Positions 26,127 to 34,521 of a stretch of DNA of 64,000 nt are shown one piece after another. Position 1 is the first letter of the stretch, and each line of letters begins with the position of its first letter. The stretch spans positions 4,898,001 to 4,962,000 of the forward strand of contig NZ_JACCBA010000001.1 of the NCBI RefSeq assembly GCF_013409365.1. Reading direction: 5' to 3'. A program made the position numbers and the translations under genes. The notes beneath the pieces are model-generated. The model searched no databases, had not been told where the DNA came from, and worked only from the letters and a program-made list of their open reading frames with translations. Source of the stretch: Actinomadura luteofluorescens (GTDB lineage: Bacteria; Actinomycetota; Actinomycetes; Streptosporangiales; Streptosporangiaceae).

Positions 26127-26543
26127 ATGACCGGCGAGTACCTGTACTGGGAGAACGTCCCAACGCGGTGGAAGGACAACGACGTCTACGGGCATGTCAA
26201 CAACGTCGTCCACTACTCGCTGATGGACACCGTCATCAACGAGTGGATGATCCGGACGGCGGGCTTCGACCCCGCCGTCTCCGGCTCGATCGCGCTCTGC
26301 GTCGAGTCCCACTGCGAGTACAAGGCCGAGGTGGCGTTCCCCGACACGATCCGCGTCGGGCTCCGCGTCGGCAAGCTCGGCCGCTCCAGCGTCCGCTGGG
26401 AGATCGGCATGCTGCGCGGGTCGGACGGAGCCCTCGTCGCCGAGGGCCACTTCGTGCACGTCTTCGTGGACCGGGGCACCCGCCGCCCGGTCGAGATCAC
26501 CGGAAGGGTCCGCACCGAGATGCAGAAGCTGCTGGCCGCATGA
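26127..26543 (+). CDS. Acyl-CoA thioesterase, 4HBT hot-dog fold
   Basis: 138-residue hot-dog protein. WKDNDVYGHVNNVVHYSLMD is the 4-hydroxybenzoyl-CoA thioesterase signature with the catalytic Asp, and CEYKAEVAFPDTIRVGLRV is the second strand motif. It probably hydrolyses a small acyl-CoA. The ATG at 26127 follows TAGTCT by about 7 nt with no ribosome site, suggesting a leaderless message. Its stop overlaps the start of the alcohol dehydrogenase gene (ATGA). The 222 nt upstream contain no other gene. Confidence 0.9.
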   Translation: MTGEYLYWENVPTRWKDNDVYGHVNNVVHYSLMDTVINEWMIRTAGFDPAVSGSIALCVESHCEYKAEVAFPDTIRVGLRVGKLGRSSVRWEIGMLRGSDGALVAEGHFVHVFVDRGTRRPVEITGRVRTEMQKLLAA

Positions 26544-27664
26544 CCGCCACCCGCGCCGCCGTCCTCGTCGAGTCGGGACGCCCCGCCCCGTACGCCGCGT
26601 CCCGCCCCCTGGAGATCGCCGAGCTGCGCCTCGACCCGCCCGGCCACGGCGAGCTCCTGGTCCGGATCGGCGCCGCCGGCCTCTGCCACTCCGACCTGTC
26701 GGTCATCAACGGGTCCCGGCCGCGCCCCCTGCCGATGGCCCTCGGGCACGAGGCCGCGGGCGAGGTCGTGGAGACCGGGCCGGGCACCGAGTTCGCGCCC
26801 GGCGACCACGTCGTGCTCGCGTTCGTCCCGGCCTGCGGCCACTGCGAGCGCTGCGTCGCCGGACGCCCCGCCCTCTGCGGGCCGGGCGCACAGGCCAACG
26901 GCGCCGGGACCCTGCTCGGCGGCGGCCGGCGGTTCCGCGCCTCCGACGGCACGCGCCCGCACCACCACCTCGGCGTCTCGGCGTTCTCCGAGTACACCGT
27001 CGTCTCGTCCCGGTCCGCCGTGAAGATCGACCGCGACCTGCCCTTCGACGTCGCCGCGCTGTTCGGCTGCGCCGTCCTCACCGGCGCCGGCGCCGCCCTC
27101 TACAGCGCCGCCGTCGTGCCGGGCGACACCGTCGCCGTCTTCGGCCTCGGCGGCGTCGGCCTGTCCGCCGTCCTCGCCGCGAAGGCCGCCGGAGCCTCCA
27201 CCGTCCTCGCCGTGGACGTCGTCGACTCCAAGCTGGACCTCGCCGAGCGTCTCGGCGCCCGGCCCGTCGCGGGCGGCCCGGACGCCGTCGAGGCGATCCG
27301 CGACCTGACGTCCGGCGGCGCGGAGAAGGTCGTCGACACGACGGGCGTCGTCGCCGTCCTCGAACAGTCCTACGCGGCGACCCGCCCCGGCGGCACGACC
27401 GTCACCGTCGGCCTCCCCGCCCCGGGCGCGCCGCTGACCCTGCCCGCCCTCAGCCTCGTCGCCGAGGAGCGGACCCTGCGCGGCAGCTACCTCGGCTCCT
27501 GCGTCCCCCGGCGGGACGTCCCCCGCTTCATCGCCCTGTACCGCGACGGCGCCCTCCCCGTGGACGCCCTCCTCAGCGGCCGTCTCCCCCTCGACGAGAT
27601 CAACGCGGGCTTCGACCGCCTCCACACCGCCGAGGCCGTCCGCCAGCTCATTACATTTCCTTGA
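26540..27664 (+). CDS. Zinc-dependent alcohol dehydrogenase (MDR family)
   Basis: Medium-chain dehydrogenase of 374 residues oxidising an alcohol with NAD(P). Catalytic zinc ligands lie in GLCHSDLSV and GHEAAGEV; the structural zinc lobe is CGHCERCVAGRPALC with four Cys; the Rossmann motif is VFGLGGVGLSAV, followed by AVDVVDSK (acidic end of beta 2, suggesting NAD). It is translationally coupled to the thioesterase, so both probably serve one catabolic step series. Confidence 0.92.
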   Translation: MTATRAAVLVESGRPAPYAASRPLEIAELRLDPPGHGELLVRIGAAGLCHSDLSVINGSRPRPLPMALGHEAAGEVVETGPGTEFAPGDHVVLAFVPACGHCERCVAGRPALCGPGAQANGAGTLLGGGRRFRASDGTRPHHHLGVSAFSEYTVVSSRSAVKIDRDLPFDVAALFGCAVLTGAGAALYSAAVVPGDTVAVFGLGGVGLSAVLAAKAAGASTVLAVDVVDSKLDLAERLGARPVAGGPDAVEAIRDLTSGGAEKVVDTTGVVAVLEQSYAATRPGGTTVTVGLPAPGAPLTLPALSLVAEERTLRGSYLGSCVPRRDVPRFIALYRDGALPVDALLSGRLPLDEINAGFDRLHTAEAVRQLITFP

Positions 27665-27701
27665 ACAGACGAAATGTCAGCTAGTTCGGCGAGGCCCCTC
27701 G

Positions 27702-27873
27702 GGCCTGTGTCGAAGTGGCCTCGGCCACGCGCGCGAACGCGTGACCTGGCCGGTGGAGCGAAGCCGGAGGCGAGCGGAGCCGGGCAGATCGCGAAGCGAT
27801 GCCGCGTTCGCCCAGTGCCGGTCACGTAGCGAGCCGCCAGGCGAGCGAAGTGGGCCGGGACTGTGAAACACGG
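27702..27873 (-). repeat. Dispersed structured intergenic repeat, copy B (full length)
   Basis: Second full copy of the element at 18250-18420. The 126-nt cassette is 27727-27852, again bordered by GGCC. On the minus strand it starts two bases after the paaX-like stop codon with GTGTTTCACAGTCCCGGCC and ends with CTTCGACACAGGCC. It lies between convergent genes (alcohol dehydrogenase and PaaX-like regulator). Confidence 0.88.
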
Positions 27874-27874
27874 C

Positions 27875-28606
27875 CTATGCGAGGACGTGGGTGGTGAGGA
27901 GTTGCTCGAAGTCGGCCTCGAAGGCTTCGTAGCGCGCGCGCAGGTCGGGGCCCGGCCAGCCGGCGGGCAGCAGTGACGGGGGGAGGAGCGGGTCGTTCAG
28001 GAGGTGGCGCAGGACGGCCGCCGCGTAGGTGAAGCGCTCGGCGATCGCGGTCGCCCCGGCCAGGGCGGTGCGCAGGGCGTCGGCCTTGGCCGTCCAGGCG
28101 TCCAGGTCCCAGAGGGACGCGGCCAGGACGGCGGGGTCCTCCTCGGGGCGGCCCGTCAGGAAGGTGCACTGCCGGACGACGGGCTCGGGCCGCGGGCGCG
28201 TCAGGTTCGCGGGGCGCAGCCAGGTGCCCTCCCGCAGTTCGGCGAGCCGCAGCGTCGACATGGCCTGGCGCAGCGCGGCGCGGTCGGCGGCGGGACGGCG
28301 CTCGGCGGTGATGACGGCGATCTCCCAGGCGCCGTCCCACGGGCGGGTCGGGGGGAGGCGGGCCTCGTCCTGGCGGGCCTGGCGGGCGAGGAGGCGCTCG
28401 GTGAGGGTGTACGTCCCGCCGGACTGGACGAGGTCGCCGGCGGCGACCATGCGCGAGAGGGCCACCCGGATCGTCCCCTCCGCGATGCCGAACAGGTCGC
28501 CGACGCGGACGAGGTAGCGGGCCGGGAGGCGGGGCGGGTGGACGCCCAGCAGCGTGCTCAGGACGACGGACCGAGCGGTGAGCGGGCGAATCTCCAGGCT
28601 GTCCAT
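27875..28606 (-). CDS. PaaX-family transcriptional regulator
   Basis: Repressor of 243 residues typical of PaaX proteins, which respond to aryl- or acyl-CoA esters. The N-terminal winged helix (RSVVLSTLLGVHPPRLPARYLVRVGDLFGIAEGTIRVALSRMVAAGDLV) is followed by the PaaX central domain (WDGAWEIAVITAERRPAADRAALRQAM). It is divergent from the acyl-CoA dehydrogenase gene, 91 nt apart, so it probably controls that operon. Confidence 0.9.
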   Translation of the reverse strand: MDSLEIRPLTARSVVLSTLLGVHPPRLPARYLVRVGDLFGIAEGTIRVALSRMVAAGDLVQSGGTYTLTERLLARQARQDEARLPPTRPWDGAWEIAVITAERRPAADRAALRQAMSTLRLAELREGTWLRPANLTRPRPEPVVRQCTFLTGRPEEDPAVLAASLWDLDAWTAKADALRTALAGATAIAERFTYAAAVLRHLLNDPLLPPSLLPAGWPGPDLRARYEAFEADFEQLLTTHVLA

Positions 28607-28652
28607 GGCTGGTGGTGACCCTATCGGGGACCGAGGGTGGCCTCGTCCTCAG

Positions 28653-28689
28653 ATTACAGTCTTTTCGTCGCGTGAGCTGTATGTGTAAT
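28653..28689. promoter_or_regulatory. ATTACA/TGTAAT inverted repeat in the paaX-fadE divergent promoter
   Basis: ATTACA (28653-28658) and TGTAAT (28684-28689) are perfect inverted repeats with centres 31 nt apart. TGTAATGTCGGG also resembles the PaaX operator I recall from E. coli. The TGTAAT lies 8 nt before the ATG at 28698, where no ribosome site exists, so it may alternatively be the -10 element of a leaderless promoter. Confidence 0.45.
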
Positions 28690-28697
28690 GTCGGGTC

Positions 28698-30458
28698 ATG
28701 GCCTCTTACCTCATCGAGTCGTTCGACCGGTTGCCGTTCGGGGGCGCGGAGAAGGCCCGCCGCTACGCCACCGAGCGGTACCGGGGCGCGGTCGGCCGCA
28801 ACTGGTACGACTGTGACCCCACTCTGCGGTTCCTCATGCGGCGGCATCTGGGAGAGGGTTTCGGCTGGGCCGAGCCCCGGCTCAGGGAGATGGGTGCGCT
28901 GATGGGCGGGCCGATCGCCGAGCGGGCCGAGGAGACGGACCGCAATCCGCCGCGCCTGGAGAAGTACGACCGGTGGGGACGCGACATCAGCGAGGTCGTC
29001 ATGCCGCCCTCGTTCGAGGCGGCGCGGCGGGACATCGTGGCGACGTCGTTCACGCGGCCCGACTTCGTGGCCGAGGCCAAGCGCGGCGGCGTCGACCCCG
29101 CGCCGATGGGCGTCGCGTGGAGCTACCTCCTCGACCAGGCCGACATCGGCATGGCGTGCGCGCTCGGCACCGGCGGCGACATGGTCGTGGGGCTGGCGGA
29201 GCTGTTCGCTCCGGACGACGTCAAGGCGCGGGTGCGGGAGCTGTTCGCGGCCGGGGAGATGTCCGGCGAGGCCGCGCAGATGCTCACCGAGCGGTCGGGC
29301 GGCTCGGACCTCGGCGCGCTGGAGTCGACCGCGTCCAGGGAGGGGGACGCCTGGCGCCTCAACGGCTTCAAGTGGTTCGCGTCCAACGCGGGCGGCTCGG
29401 CGTTCGTGGTGCTCGCCAAGCCGGAGGGGGCCGTCGACGGCGTGCGGGGCATCGCGCCGTTCCTCGTCCTGCGGGAGCGGCGGGACGGGTCGCGCAACGG
29501 CGTCCGGATCCGGCGGCTCAAGGACAAGCTCGGCACGCGGTCGGTGGCGTCGGCCGAGATCGAGTTCACCGACGCGGAGGCGTTCCTGCTGGCCCCGGCG
29601 TCGAGCGCGGGAGAGGGCGGGGACGGCAGGGGCCTGGCCCGCATGATGGAGCTGACCAACGGCGCCCGGCTCGGCATCTCCATGATGGGCCTCGGCTGCG
29701 CGCGGCGGGCCCTCGTCGAGTCGCTCTGCTACGCGCGGGCGCGTGAGGCGTTCGGCGCGCCGCTCGGCGCGCAGCCGCTCATGCGCCGCAAGCTCGCCGA
29801 GCTGATCGTGGAGACCGAGGCCGTGCAGGCGCTCGTCTTCGACGGGTACCTGGGACGTCCCCGGCTGCGCCTGGGGGCCGCGCTCATCAAGCTGCGGGCC
29901 GCCAGGCTGGGCGTGACGGCTGCGAGCGACGCCATCGAGATCCACGGCGGGAACGGCTACATCGAGCAGTGGCCGGTCGCGCGGATCCTCCGGGACGCGC
30001 AGGTCAACCCCATCTGGGAGGGCGGCGACAACATCCTGTGCCTGGACGTCCGCCGCGCCATCGAGCGGCAGGACGCGCACGAGCCGTTCCTCGAACGGCT
30101 CTCCCAGGCCGTCGAGCGGTCGCCCGGCGGGGACGACGAGACGGCCGCGCTGGTCGGGCAGAGCATCGGGCATCTCCGCGAGGCCATACAGAAGTGGCGC
30201 GGGCTCGACAGGACCGTGGCCGAAGCGCGCCTCTACCCGCTCGCCCAGTACATGGCAGACGTCTACGCGGCGGCGCTGCTGCTGGAGCAGGCGGGGTGGG
30301 AGCGCGCCGATTCCGGCGAGGACCGCAAGGCGCTCGTCGCGCGCCTCTACGCTCGGAGCCACCTCGCCGACCCCGGTCCGCTGCGGGGCATCGACGACCC
30401 GGCGGACGACCTCGAACGCTTCGAGGATCTGGCGGACGGCGCGTTCACCGGCGACTAG
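28698..30458 (+). CDS. Acyl-CoA dehydrogenase family protein
   Basis: FAD-dependent dehydrogenase of 586 residues, first step of acyl-CoA beta-oxidation. FAD and substrate motifs are MLTERSGGSDLGALES, WFASNAGGSAFVVLA and the C-terminal IEIHGGNGYIEQWPVARILRDAQV. The protein is about 200 residues longer than the short-chain type, with an extra C-terminal helical domain, like AidB- or long-chain-type enzymes. The end of the gene is 10 nt before the enoyl-CoA hydratase gene, so they form one operon. Substrate unknown. Confidence 0.9.
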   Translation: MASYLIESFDRLPFGGAEKARRYATERYRGAVGRNWYDCDPTLRFLMRRHLGEGFGWAEPRLREMGALMGGPIAERAEETDRNPPRLEKYDRWGRDISEVVMPPSFEAARRDIVATSFTRPDFVAEAKRGGVDPAPMGVAWSYLLDQADIGMACALGTGGDMVVGLAELFAPDDVKARVRELFAAGEMSGEAAQMLTERSGGSDLGALESTASREGDAWRLNGFKWFASNAGGSAFVVLAKPEGAVDGVRGIAPFLVLRERRDGSRNGVRIRRLKDKLGTRSVASAEIEFTDAEAFLLAPASSAGEGGDGRGLARMMELTNGARLGISMMGLGCARRALVESLCYARAREAFGAPLGAQPLMRRKLAELIVETEAVQALVFDGYLGRPRLRLGAALIKLRAARLGVTAASDAIEIHGGNGYIEQWPVARILRDAQVNPIWEGGDNILCLDVRRAIERQDAHEPFLERLSQAVERSPGGDDETAALVGQSIGHLREAIQKWRGLDRTVAEARLYPLAQYMADVYAAALLLEQAGWERADSGEDRKALVARLYARSHLADPGPLRGIDDPADDLERFEDLADGAFTGD

Positions 30459-30468
30459 GAGGCTGCGC

Positions 30469-31236
30469 GTGGCGGTACGGATCGAGCGGGACGGCCCGGT
30501 GACCACGGTGGTGATGTCCCGCCCGGCGACGCGCAACGCCGTGGACGGGCCGACGGCGCGCGAGCTGGCCGCCGCGTTCCGCGAGTTCGACGCGGACGAC
30601 GGCGCGAGCGTCGCCGTCCTGTGGGGCGAGGGCGGGACGTTCTGCTCCGGCGCCGACCTGTCCTCGGTCGGCACCGACCGGGGTCCGCGCCTCGACCCGC
30701 CTCCGGCCGACGGGCCGCTCGGCTGCACGCGGATGCGGCTGTCGAAGCCGGTGATCGCGGCGGTCGCGGGCCACGCCGTCGCCGGGGGCCTGGAGCTGGC
30801 GCTGTGGTGCGATCTGCGTGTCGCGGAGGAGACGGCCACCTTCGGGGTCTACTGCCGGCGCTGGGGCGTCCCGCTGGTCGACGGCGGGACGGTCCGGCTC
30901 CCGCGGCTCATCGGCGCGAGCCGCGCCATGGACCTGATCCTCACCGGGCGGCCCGTGGACGGGCGGGAGGCGTTCGAGATCGGCCTCGCCAACCGGCTCG
31001 TCCCGCTGGGGAAGGCGCGGGAGGAGGCCGAGGGGCTGGCGGCCGGGCTGGCCCGCTTCCCGCAGGCCTGCCTGCGGAACGACCGGCTGTCGGTGCTGGA
31101 GGCGGAGGGGCTCGCCGAGGACGAGGCGATCGCCGCCGAGTACCGCCGCGGCCTCGGTTCCCTGGAAGACGCGATCAAGGGCGCCGGACGGTTCGCGGGC
31201 GGTCGCGGGCGGCACGGCGACTTCACCGACATCTGA
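30469..31236 (+). CDS. Enoyl-CoA hydratase/isomerase family protein
   Basis: Crotonase-fold protein of 255 residues, hydrating an enoyl-CoA made by the upstream dehydrogenase. GTFCSGADLSSV and VAGHAVAGGLELALWCDLRVA form the oxyanion hole. FGVYCRRWGVPLVDGGTVRLPRLIG is the third conserved stretch, with the usual catalytic Glu position replaced (RRWGVPL), so its exact chemistry is uncertain. GTG start with TAGGAGG upstream. Confidence 0.88.
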   Translation: MAVRIERDGPVTTVVMSRPATRNAVDGPTARELAAAFREFDADDGASVAVLWGEGGTFCSGADLSSVGTDRGPRLDPPPADGPLGCTRMRLSKPVIAAVAGHAVAGGLELALWCDLRVAEETATFGVYCRRWGVPLVDGGTVRLPRLIGASRAMDLILTGRPVDGREAFEIGLANRLVPLGKAREEAEGLAAGLARFPQACLRNDRLSVLEAEGLAEDEAIAAEYRRGLGSLEDAIKGAGRFAGGRGRHGDFTDI

Positions 31237-31262
31237 GCCCGCCGACATCACCCCGTGGGTCG

Positions 31263-31292
31263 TTGACCGAATGTAATTCGGGACCGTAGGTT
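31263..31292 (+). promoter_or_regulatory. Candidate promoter of the P450 operon
   Basis: TTGACC (31263-31268), an 18-nt spacer and TAGGTT (31287-31292). Inside the spacer, AATGTAATTCGGGA resembles the PaaX operator consensus and the TGTAAT element upstream of the acyl-CoA dehydrogenase gene, so the same regulator may act on both. Confidence 0.45.
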
Positions 31293-31309
31293 CCTGAGGG
31301 GCGGCCACC

Positions 31310-32578
31310 GTGACCGAGGAGAGCGAAGCGATGACGCTGACCGTGGAGGAGGCGGGCCTCGCGCTCGCCGACCCCAAGGCCTACGCCGACGACCGGCGGT
31401 TCCACGATTCCCTCGCGCTGCTCCGCCGCGAGTCCCCGGTGCACCGGGTGGAGGCCCCCGGCTACACGCCCTTCTGGGGGATCACCAAGCACGAGGACGT
31501 CCTGGAGATCGAGCGCAACCACCCGATCTTCCTCAACGCGCCGCGCCCCGTGCTCGGCACCGCCGAGTTCGACGCGCTGAACCGGCAGCGCGCGGAGCAG
31601 GGCATCGCGCTGCGCACCCTCGTCCACATGGACGACCCCGACCACCGGGTCATCCGGGCGATCGGCGCCGACTGGTTCCGGCCGCGCGCGATGCGCGCCC
31701 TGGAGCCGCGCGTCCGCGAGCTGGCCAGGCGGTACGTCGACCGGATGGTCGACCTCGGCGGCGAGTGCGACTTCGCGCAGGAGATCGCCGTCCACTTCCC
31801 GCTGTACGTGATCCTGTCGCTGCTCGGCCTGCCGGAGAGCGACTTCGACCGCATGCTGAAGCTCACGCAGGAGCTGTTCGGCGGCGACGACGACGAGTTC
31901 CAGCGGGGCACGACGAACGAGGAGAAGCTCCAGGTCCTGCTGGACTTCTTCGCCTACTTCCAGGGCCTGACGGAGGAGCGCCGCAAGCACCCCACCGACG
32001 ACCTCGCCTCCGCGATCGCGAACGCGCGCATCGACGGCGAGCCGCTCAACGGCTTCGACACCGCGTCCTACTACGTGATCGTCGCGACGGCCGGGCACGA
32101 CACCACCAGCGCGACGATCGCGGGCGGCCTGCACGCGCTGATCGAGCACCCCGACCAGATCGAGCGGCTCCGCGCGAAGCCCGAGCTGATGCCGCTCGCC
32201 GTGGACGAGATGATCCGCTGGGTCACGCCGGTCAAGGAGTTCATGCGCACCGCCACCGAGGACTACGACCTGCGCGGCGTCACGATCCGCGAGGGCGACG
32301 CGGTGCTGCTGTCCTACCCGTCCGCGAACCGCGACGAGGACGTCTTCGACGACCCGTTCCGCTTCGACGTCGGGCGCGACCCGAACCGGCACCTGGCGTT
32401 CGGCTTCGGCGTCCACTACTGCCTGGGCGCGGCGCTGGCCCGCATCGAGGTCCGCGCCTTCTTCGAGGAGCTGCTGCCCCGCCTCGGCTCGATCGAGCTC
32501 GCCGGGACGCCGGAGAGCATCGCCACCACCTTCGTCGGCGGCCTCAAGCGCCTCCCCGTCCGCTACTCCCTCGCCTAA
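31310..32578 (+). CDS. Cytochrome P450
   Basis: Bacterial soluble P450 of 422 residues. The I-helix oxygen-activation motif AGHDTT is at 261-266, the K-helix ExxR at E300-R303, and the heme loop FGFGVHYC ends with the ligand Cys371. The pattern resembles bacterial P450s that hydroxylate steroids, terpenoids or alkyl chains (CYP124/125-type neighbourhood), but the substrate cannot be fixed. An ATG at 31331 is an alternative start. It is followed 10 nt later by an alcohol dehydrogenase, which fits hydroxylation then oxidation. Redox partners are not in the window. Confidence 0.92.
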   Translation: MTEESEAMTLTVEEAGLALADPKAYADDRRFHDSLALLRRESPVHRVEAPGYTPFWGITKHEDVLEIERNHPIFLNAPRPVLGTAEFDALNRQRAEQGIALRTLVHMDDPDHRVIRAIGADWFRPRAMRALEPRVRELARRYVDRMVDLGGECDFAQEIAVHFPLYVILSLLGLPESDFDRMLKLTQELFGGDDDEFQRGTTNEEKLQVLLDFFAYFQGLTEERRKHPTDDLASAIANARIDGEPLNGFDTASYYVIVATAGHDTTSATIAGGLHALIEHPDQIERLRAKPELMPLAVDEMIRWVTPVKEFMRTATEDYDLRGVTIREGDAVLLSYPSANRDEDVFDDPFRFDVGRDPNRHLAFGFGVHYCLGAALARIEVRAFFEELLPRLGSIELAGTPESIATTFVGGLKRLPVRYSLA

Positions 32579-32588
32579 GGACCCCCTG

Positions 32589-33683
32589 GTGCAGATCGAA
32601 GCCGCGGTGCTGCGCGCCGCAGACGCCCCCTACACGATCGAGTCGCTCGACCTCGCCGACCCCGGGCCCGGCGAGATCCTCGTCAGGGTCGCGGGCGCCG
32701 GGATGTGCCACACCGACATGCTCGGCCGCATCCCCGGGGACCTCGTCACGAAGCCGGTCGTCCTCGGGCACGAGGGCTCCGGCGTGGTCGAGGCGGTCGG
32801 CCCCGGCGTCACCGGCCCCACCGTCGGCGACCACGTGGTCATGTCGTTCGACTCGTGCGGGGCGTGCACGAACTGCCGCGCCGCCAAGCCCGGCGCGTGC
32901 CCGCAGATGACCGCGCTCAACATGCTCGCGATGCCGCTGGACGGGACGCCCCGCGCCACCGGCCGGGGCGGCGAACCCGTCCACACGCGCTGGTTCGGGC
33001 AGTCGTCGTTCGCGAGCCACGCCCTCGGGACCGTGCACAACGTCGTCCCGGTCGGCAAGGACGTCCCGCTCGACGTGCTCGGGCCGCTCGGCTGCGGCGT
33101 GCAGACCGGCGCCGCCTCCGTGCTGATCTCGCTGGGCGTCCGCGCGGGCGACAGCATCGCGGTCTTCGGCGCGGGCGCCGTCGGGCTGGCCGCCGTCATG
33201 GCCGCGCGGATCGCCGGCGCCTCCACGATCGTCGCCGTGGACCTGCACGAGTCCCGGCTCGACCTGGCCCGCGAACTCGGCGCCACCCACGTCCTCGACG
33301 GGGCCGGCGACGACATCGCCGGGCAGATCCGGGCGATCTCCGGCGGTGAGGGCGTGCAGTACTCGTTCGACTCCACCGCCGTCCCCGAGGTCGTCTCGAC
33401 GGCGGTCGCCTCGCTGCGCACCACGGGCGTCTGCGGGCTGGTCGGCGTCGGCGCCGCCGAGTACCGGCTGGACGCGAACCTCCTGCTCATGGGACGGACG
33501 GTCAAGGGCATCATCGAGGGCGACGCCGTCCCGCACACGTTCATCCCGCGGATGATCGAGATGTGGCGGCAGGGCCGCTTCCCGTTCGACCGGCTGGTCA
33601 CGACCTACCCGCTCGCCCAGATCAACGAGGCGGAGGCCGACACGACGTCCGGCAAGGTCGTCAAGCCCGTCCTGATCCCGTGA
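32589..33683 (+). CDS. NAD-dependent alcohol dehydrogenase (aryl/long-chain, Zn MDR family)
   Basis: Zinc alcohol dehydrogenase of 364 residues. GMCHTDML and GHEGSGVV carry catalytic zinc ligands; CGACTNCRAAKPGAC is the structural zinc lobe; VFGAGAVGLAAVMAA with AVDLHESR is the NAD-binding fold. The class resembles aryl-alcohol and geraniol dehydrogenases. It is paired with the P450 and probably oxidises the alcohol that enzyme makes. GTG start after TAAGGA. Confidence 0.91.
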   Translation: MQIEAAVLRAADAPYTIESLDLADPGPGEILVRVAGAGMCHTDMLGRIPGDLVTKPVVLGHEGSGVVEAVGPGVTGPTVGDHVVMSFDSCGACTNCRAAKPGACPQMTALNMLAMPLDGTPRATGRGGEPVHTRWFGQSSFASHALGTVHNVVPVGKDVPLDVLGPLGCGVQTGAASVLISLGVRAGDSIAVFGAGAVGLAAVMAARIAGASTIVAVDLHESRLDLARELGATHVLDGAGDDIAGQIRAISGGEGVQYSFDSTAVPEVVSTAVASLRTTGVCGLVGVGAAEYRLDANLLLMGRTVKGIIEGDAVPHTFIPRMIEMWRQGRFPFDRLVTTYPLAQINEAEADTTSGKVVKPVLIP

Positions 33684-34434
33684 GCCCTTCGAACCAGGAG
33701 GCGCTCTCGGCGTCCGCCGGGTAGTACGACTCGACGGCGACCTCGTCCAGCGTGATGTCCTGGGGCGTGCCGAACGTGGTGATGGTGGAGAACAGCCGCA
33801 GCTCCCGTCCCCCGAAGCGGACGATCATCTGGATCATGACGTCGGCGCCCGCCGGCGCGTCCCCGCCGCCGGGTTCGAGCAGTTCCGCGTAGAGGGCGGC
33901 GAGCTCGGGGTCGGGCGCGGCGGCGAGCTGGCGCCTGACCCTGGAGCGGAACACCGCGCGCACGTCGGCCAGGTTGACGACCAGGCGGGCGAGCCCGCGC
34001 GGGTCCAGGCCGAGCCGCAGCAGGTTGACCGGCGGGCGGAGCAGTTCGGGGTCGACCTCGGCGAGGAACGGATCGACGGCGCGGTTGGTCATGATGATGT
34101 TCCAGCGGCGGTCGAACGCCAGAGCCGGATACGGTTCATGCGCGCGGAGCACCCGTTCGACGGCGTTCCGGGCGGCGGACAGCGCGGCGTCGTCGAGCGG
34201 CCGTTCGGCGTACCGGGGCGCGAAGCCGGCCGCGAGCAGCAGCCGGTTGCGCTCGCGCAGCGGCACGTCGAGGTGGTCCGCCAGCCGCAGCACCATGGCG
34301 GCGCTCGGGTTGGACTTGCCCGTCTCGACGAGGCTGACGTGCCGGGCCGAGACGTCGGCGGCGATCGCGAGATCGAGCTGGCTCAGCCGGCGCCGGTGCC
34401 GCCACTGCCGCAGGAGGTCCCCGATCGTGTCCAC
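33661..34434 (-). CDS. XRE-family regulator with MmyB-like ligand domain
   Basis: DNA-binding protein of 257 residues. Residues 1-65 are an XRE helix-turn-helix (LSQLDLAIAADVSARHVSLVETGKSNPS). The rest is the MmyB-like ligand-binding domain (ALAFDRRWNIIMTNRAVDPFL, LVVNLADVRAVFR), which in relatives binds fatty-acid-like molecules. It overlaps the alcohol dehydrogenase 3' end by 23 nt and is divergent from the SnoaL-like gene, its likely target. GTG start. Confidence 0.9.
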   Translation of the reverse strand: MDTIGDLLRQWRHRRRLSQLDLAIAADVSARHVSLVETGKSNPSAAMVLRLADHLDVPLRERNRLLLAAGFAPRYAERPLDDAALSAARNAVERVLRAHEPYPALAFDRRWNIIMTNRAVDPFLAEVDPELLRPPVNLLRLGLDPRGLARLVVNLADVRAVFRSRVRRQLAAAPDPELAALYAELLEPGGGDAPAGADVMIQMIVRFGGRELRLFSTITTFGTPQDITLDEVAVESYYPADAESASWFEGLTGSGRA

Positions 34435-34469
34435 GGGCGTCGAGAGTACTCATCCTGGAGCGCGACGCC

Positions 34470-34486
34470 ATGAAATGGGACTTCAT
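34470..34486. promoter_or_regulatory. Palindrome in the XRE / SnoaL-like divergent promoter
   Basis: ATGAAATGGGACTTCAT is a near-perfect palindrome (ATGAA and TTCAT arms with a partly symmetric centre) 36 nt before each divergent start. It is a candidate operator for the MmyB-like XRE protein. Confidence 0.45.
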
Positions 34487-34521
34487 CGACAAGCCGCGGC
34501 GACCGCCGGACCATTGCGGCC

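Noticed and set aside
17666..27825. Peptide RTRHRFAICP...GRGHF encoded on the minus strand in both full repeat copies
   Set aside because: The frame has no ribosome site, is attached to different flanking frames in the two copies, and copy C lacks the coding region. It is better explained as noncoding repeat DNA, though annotated proteins with this peptide may exist.
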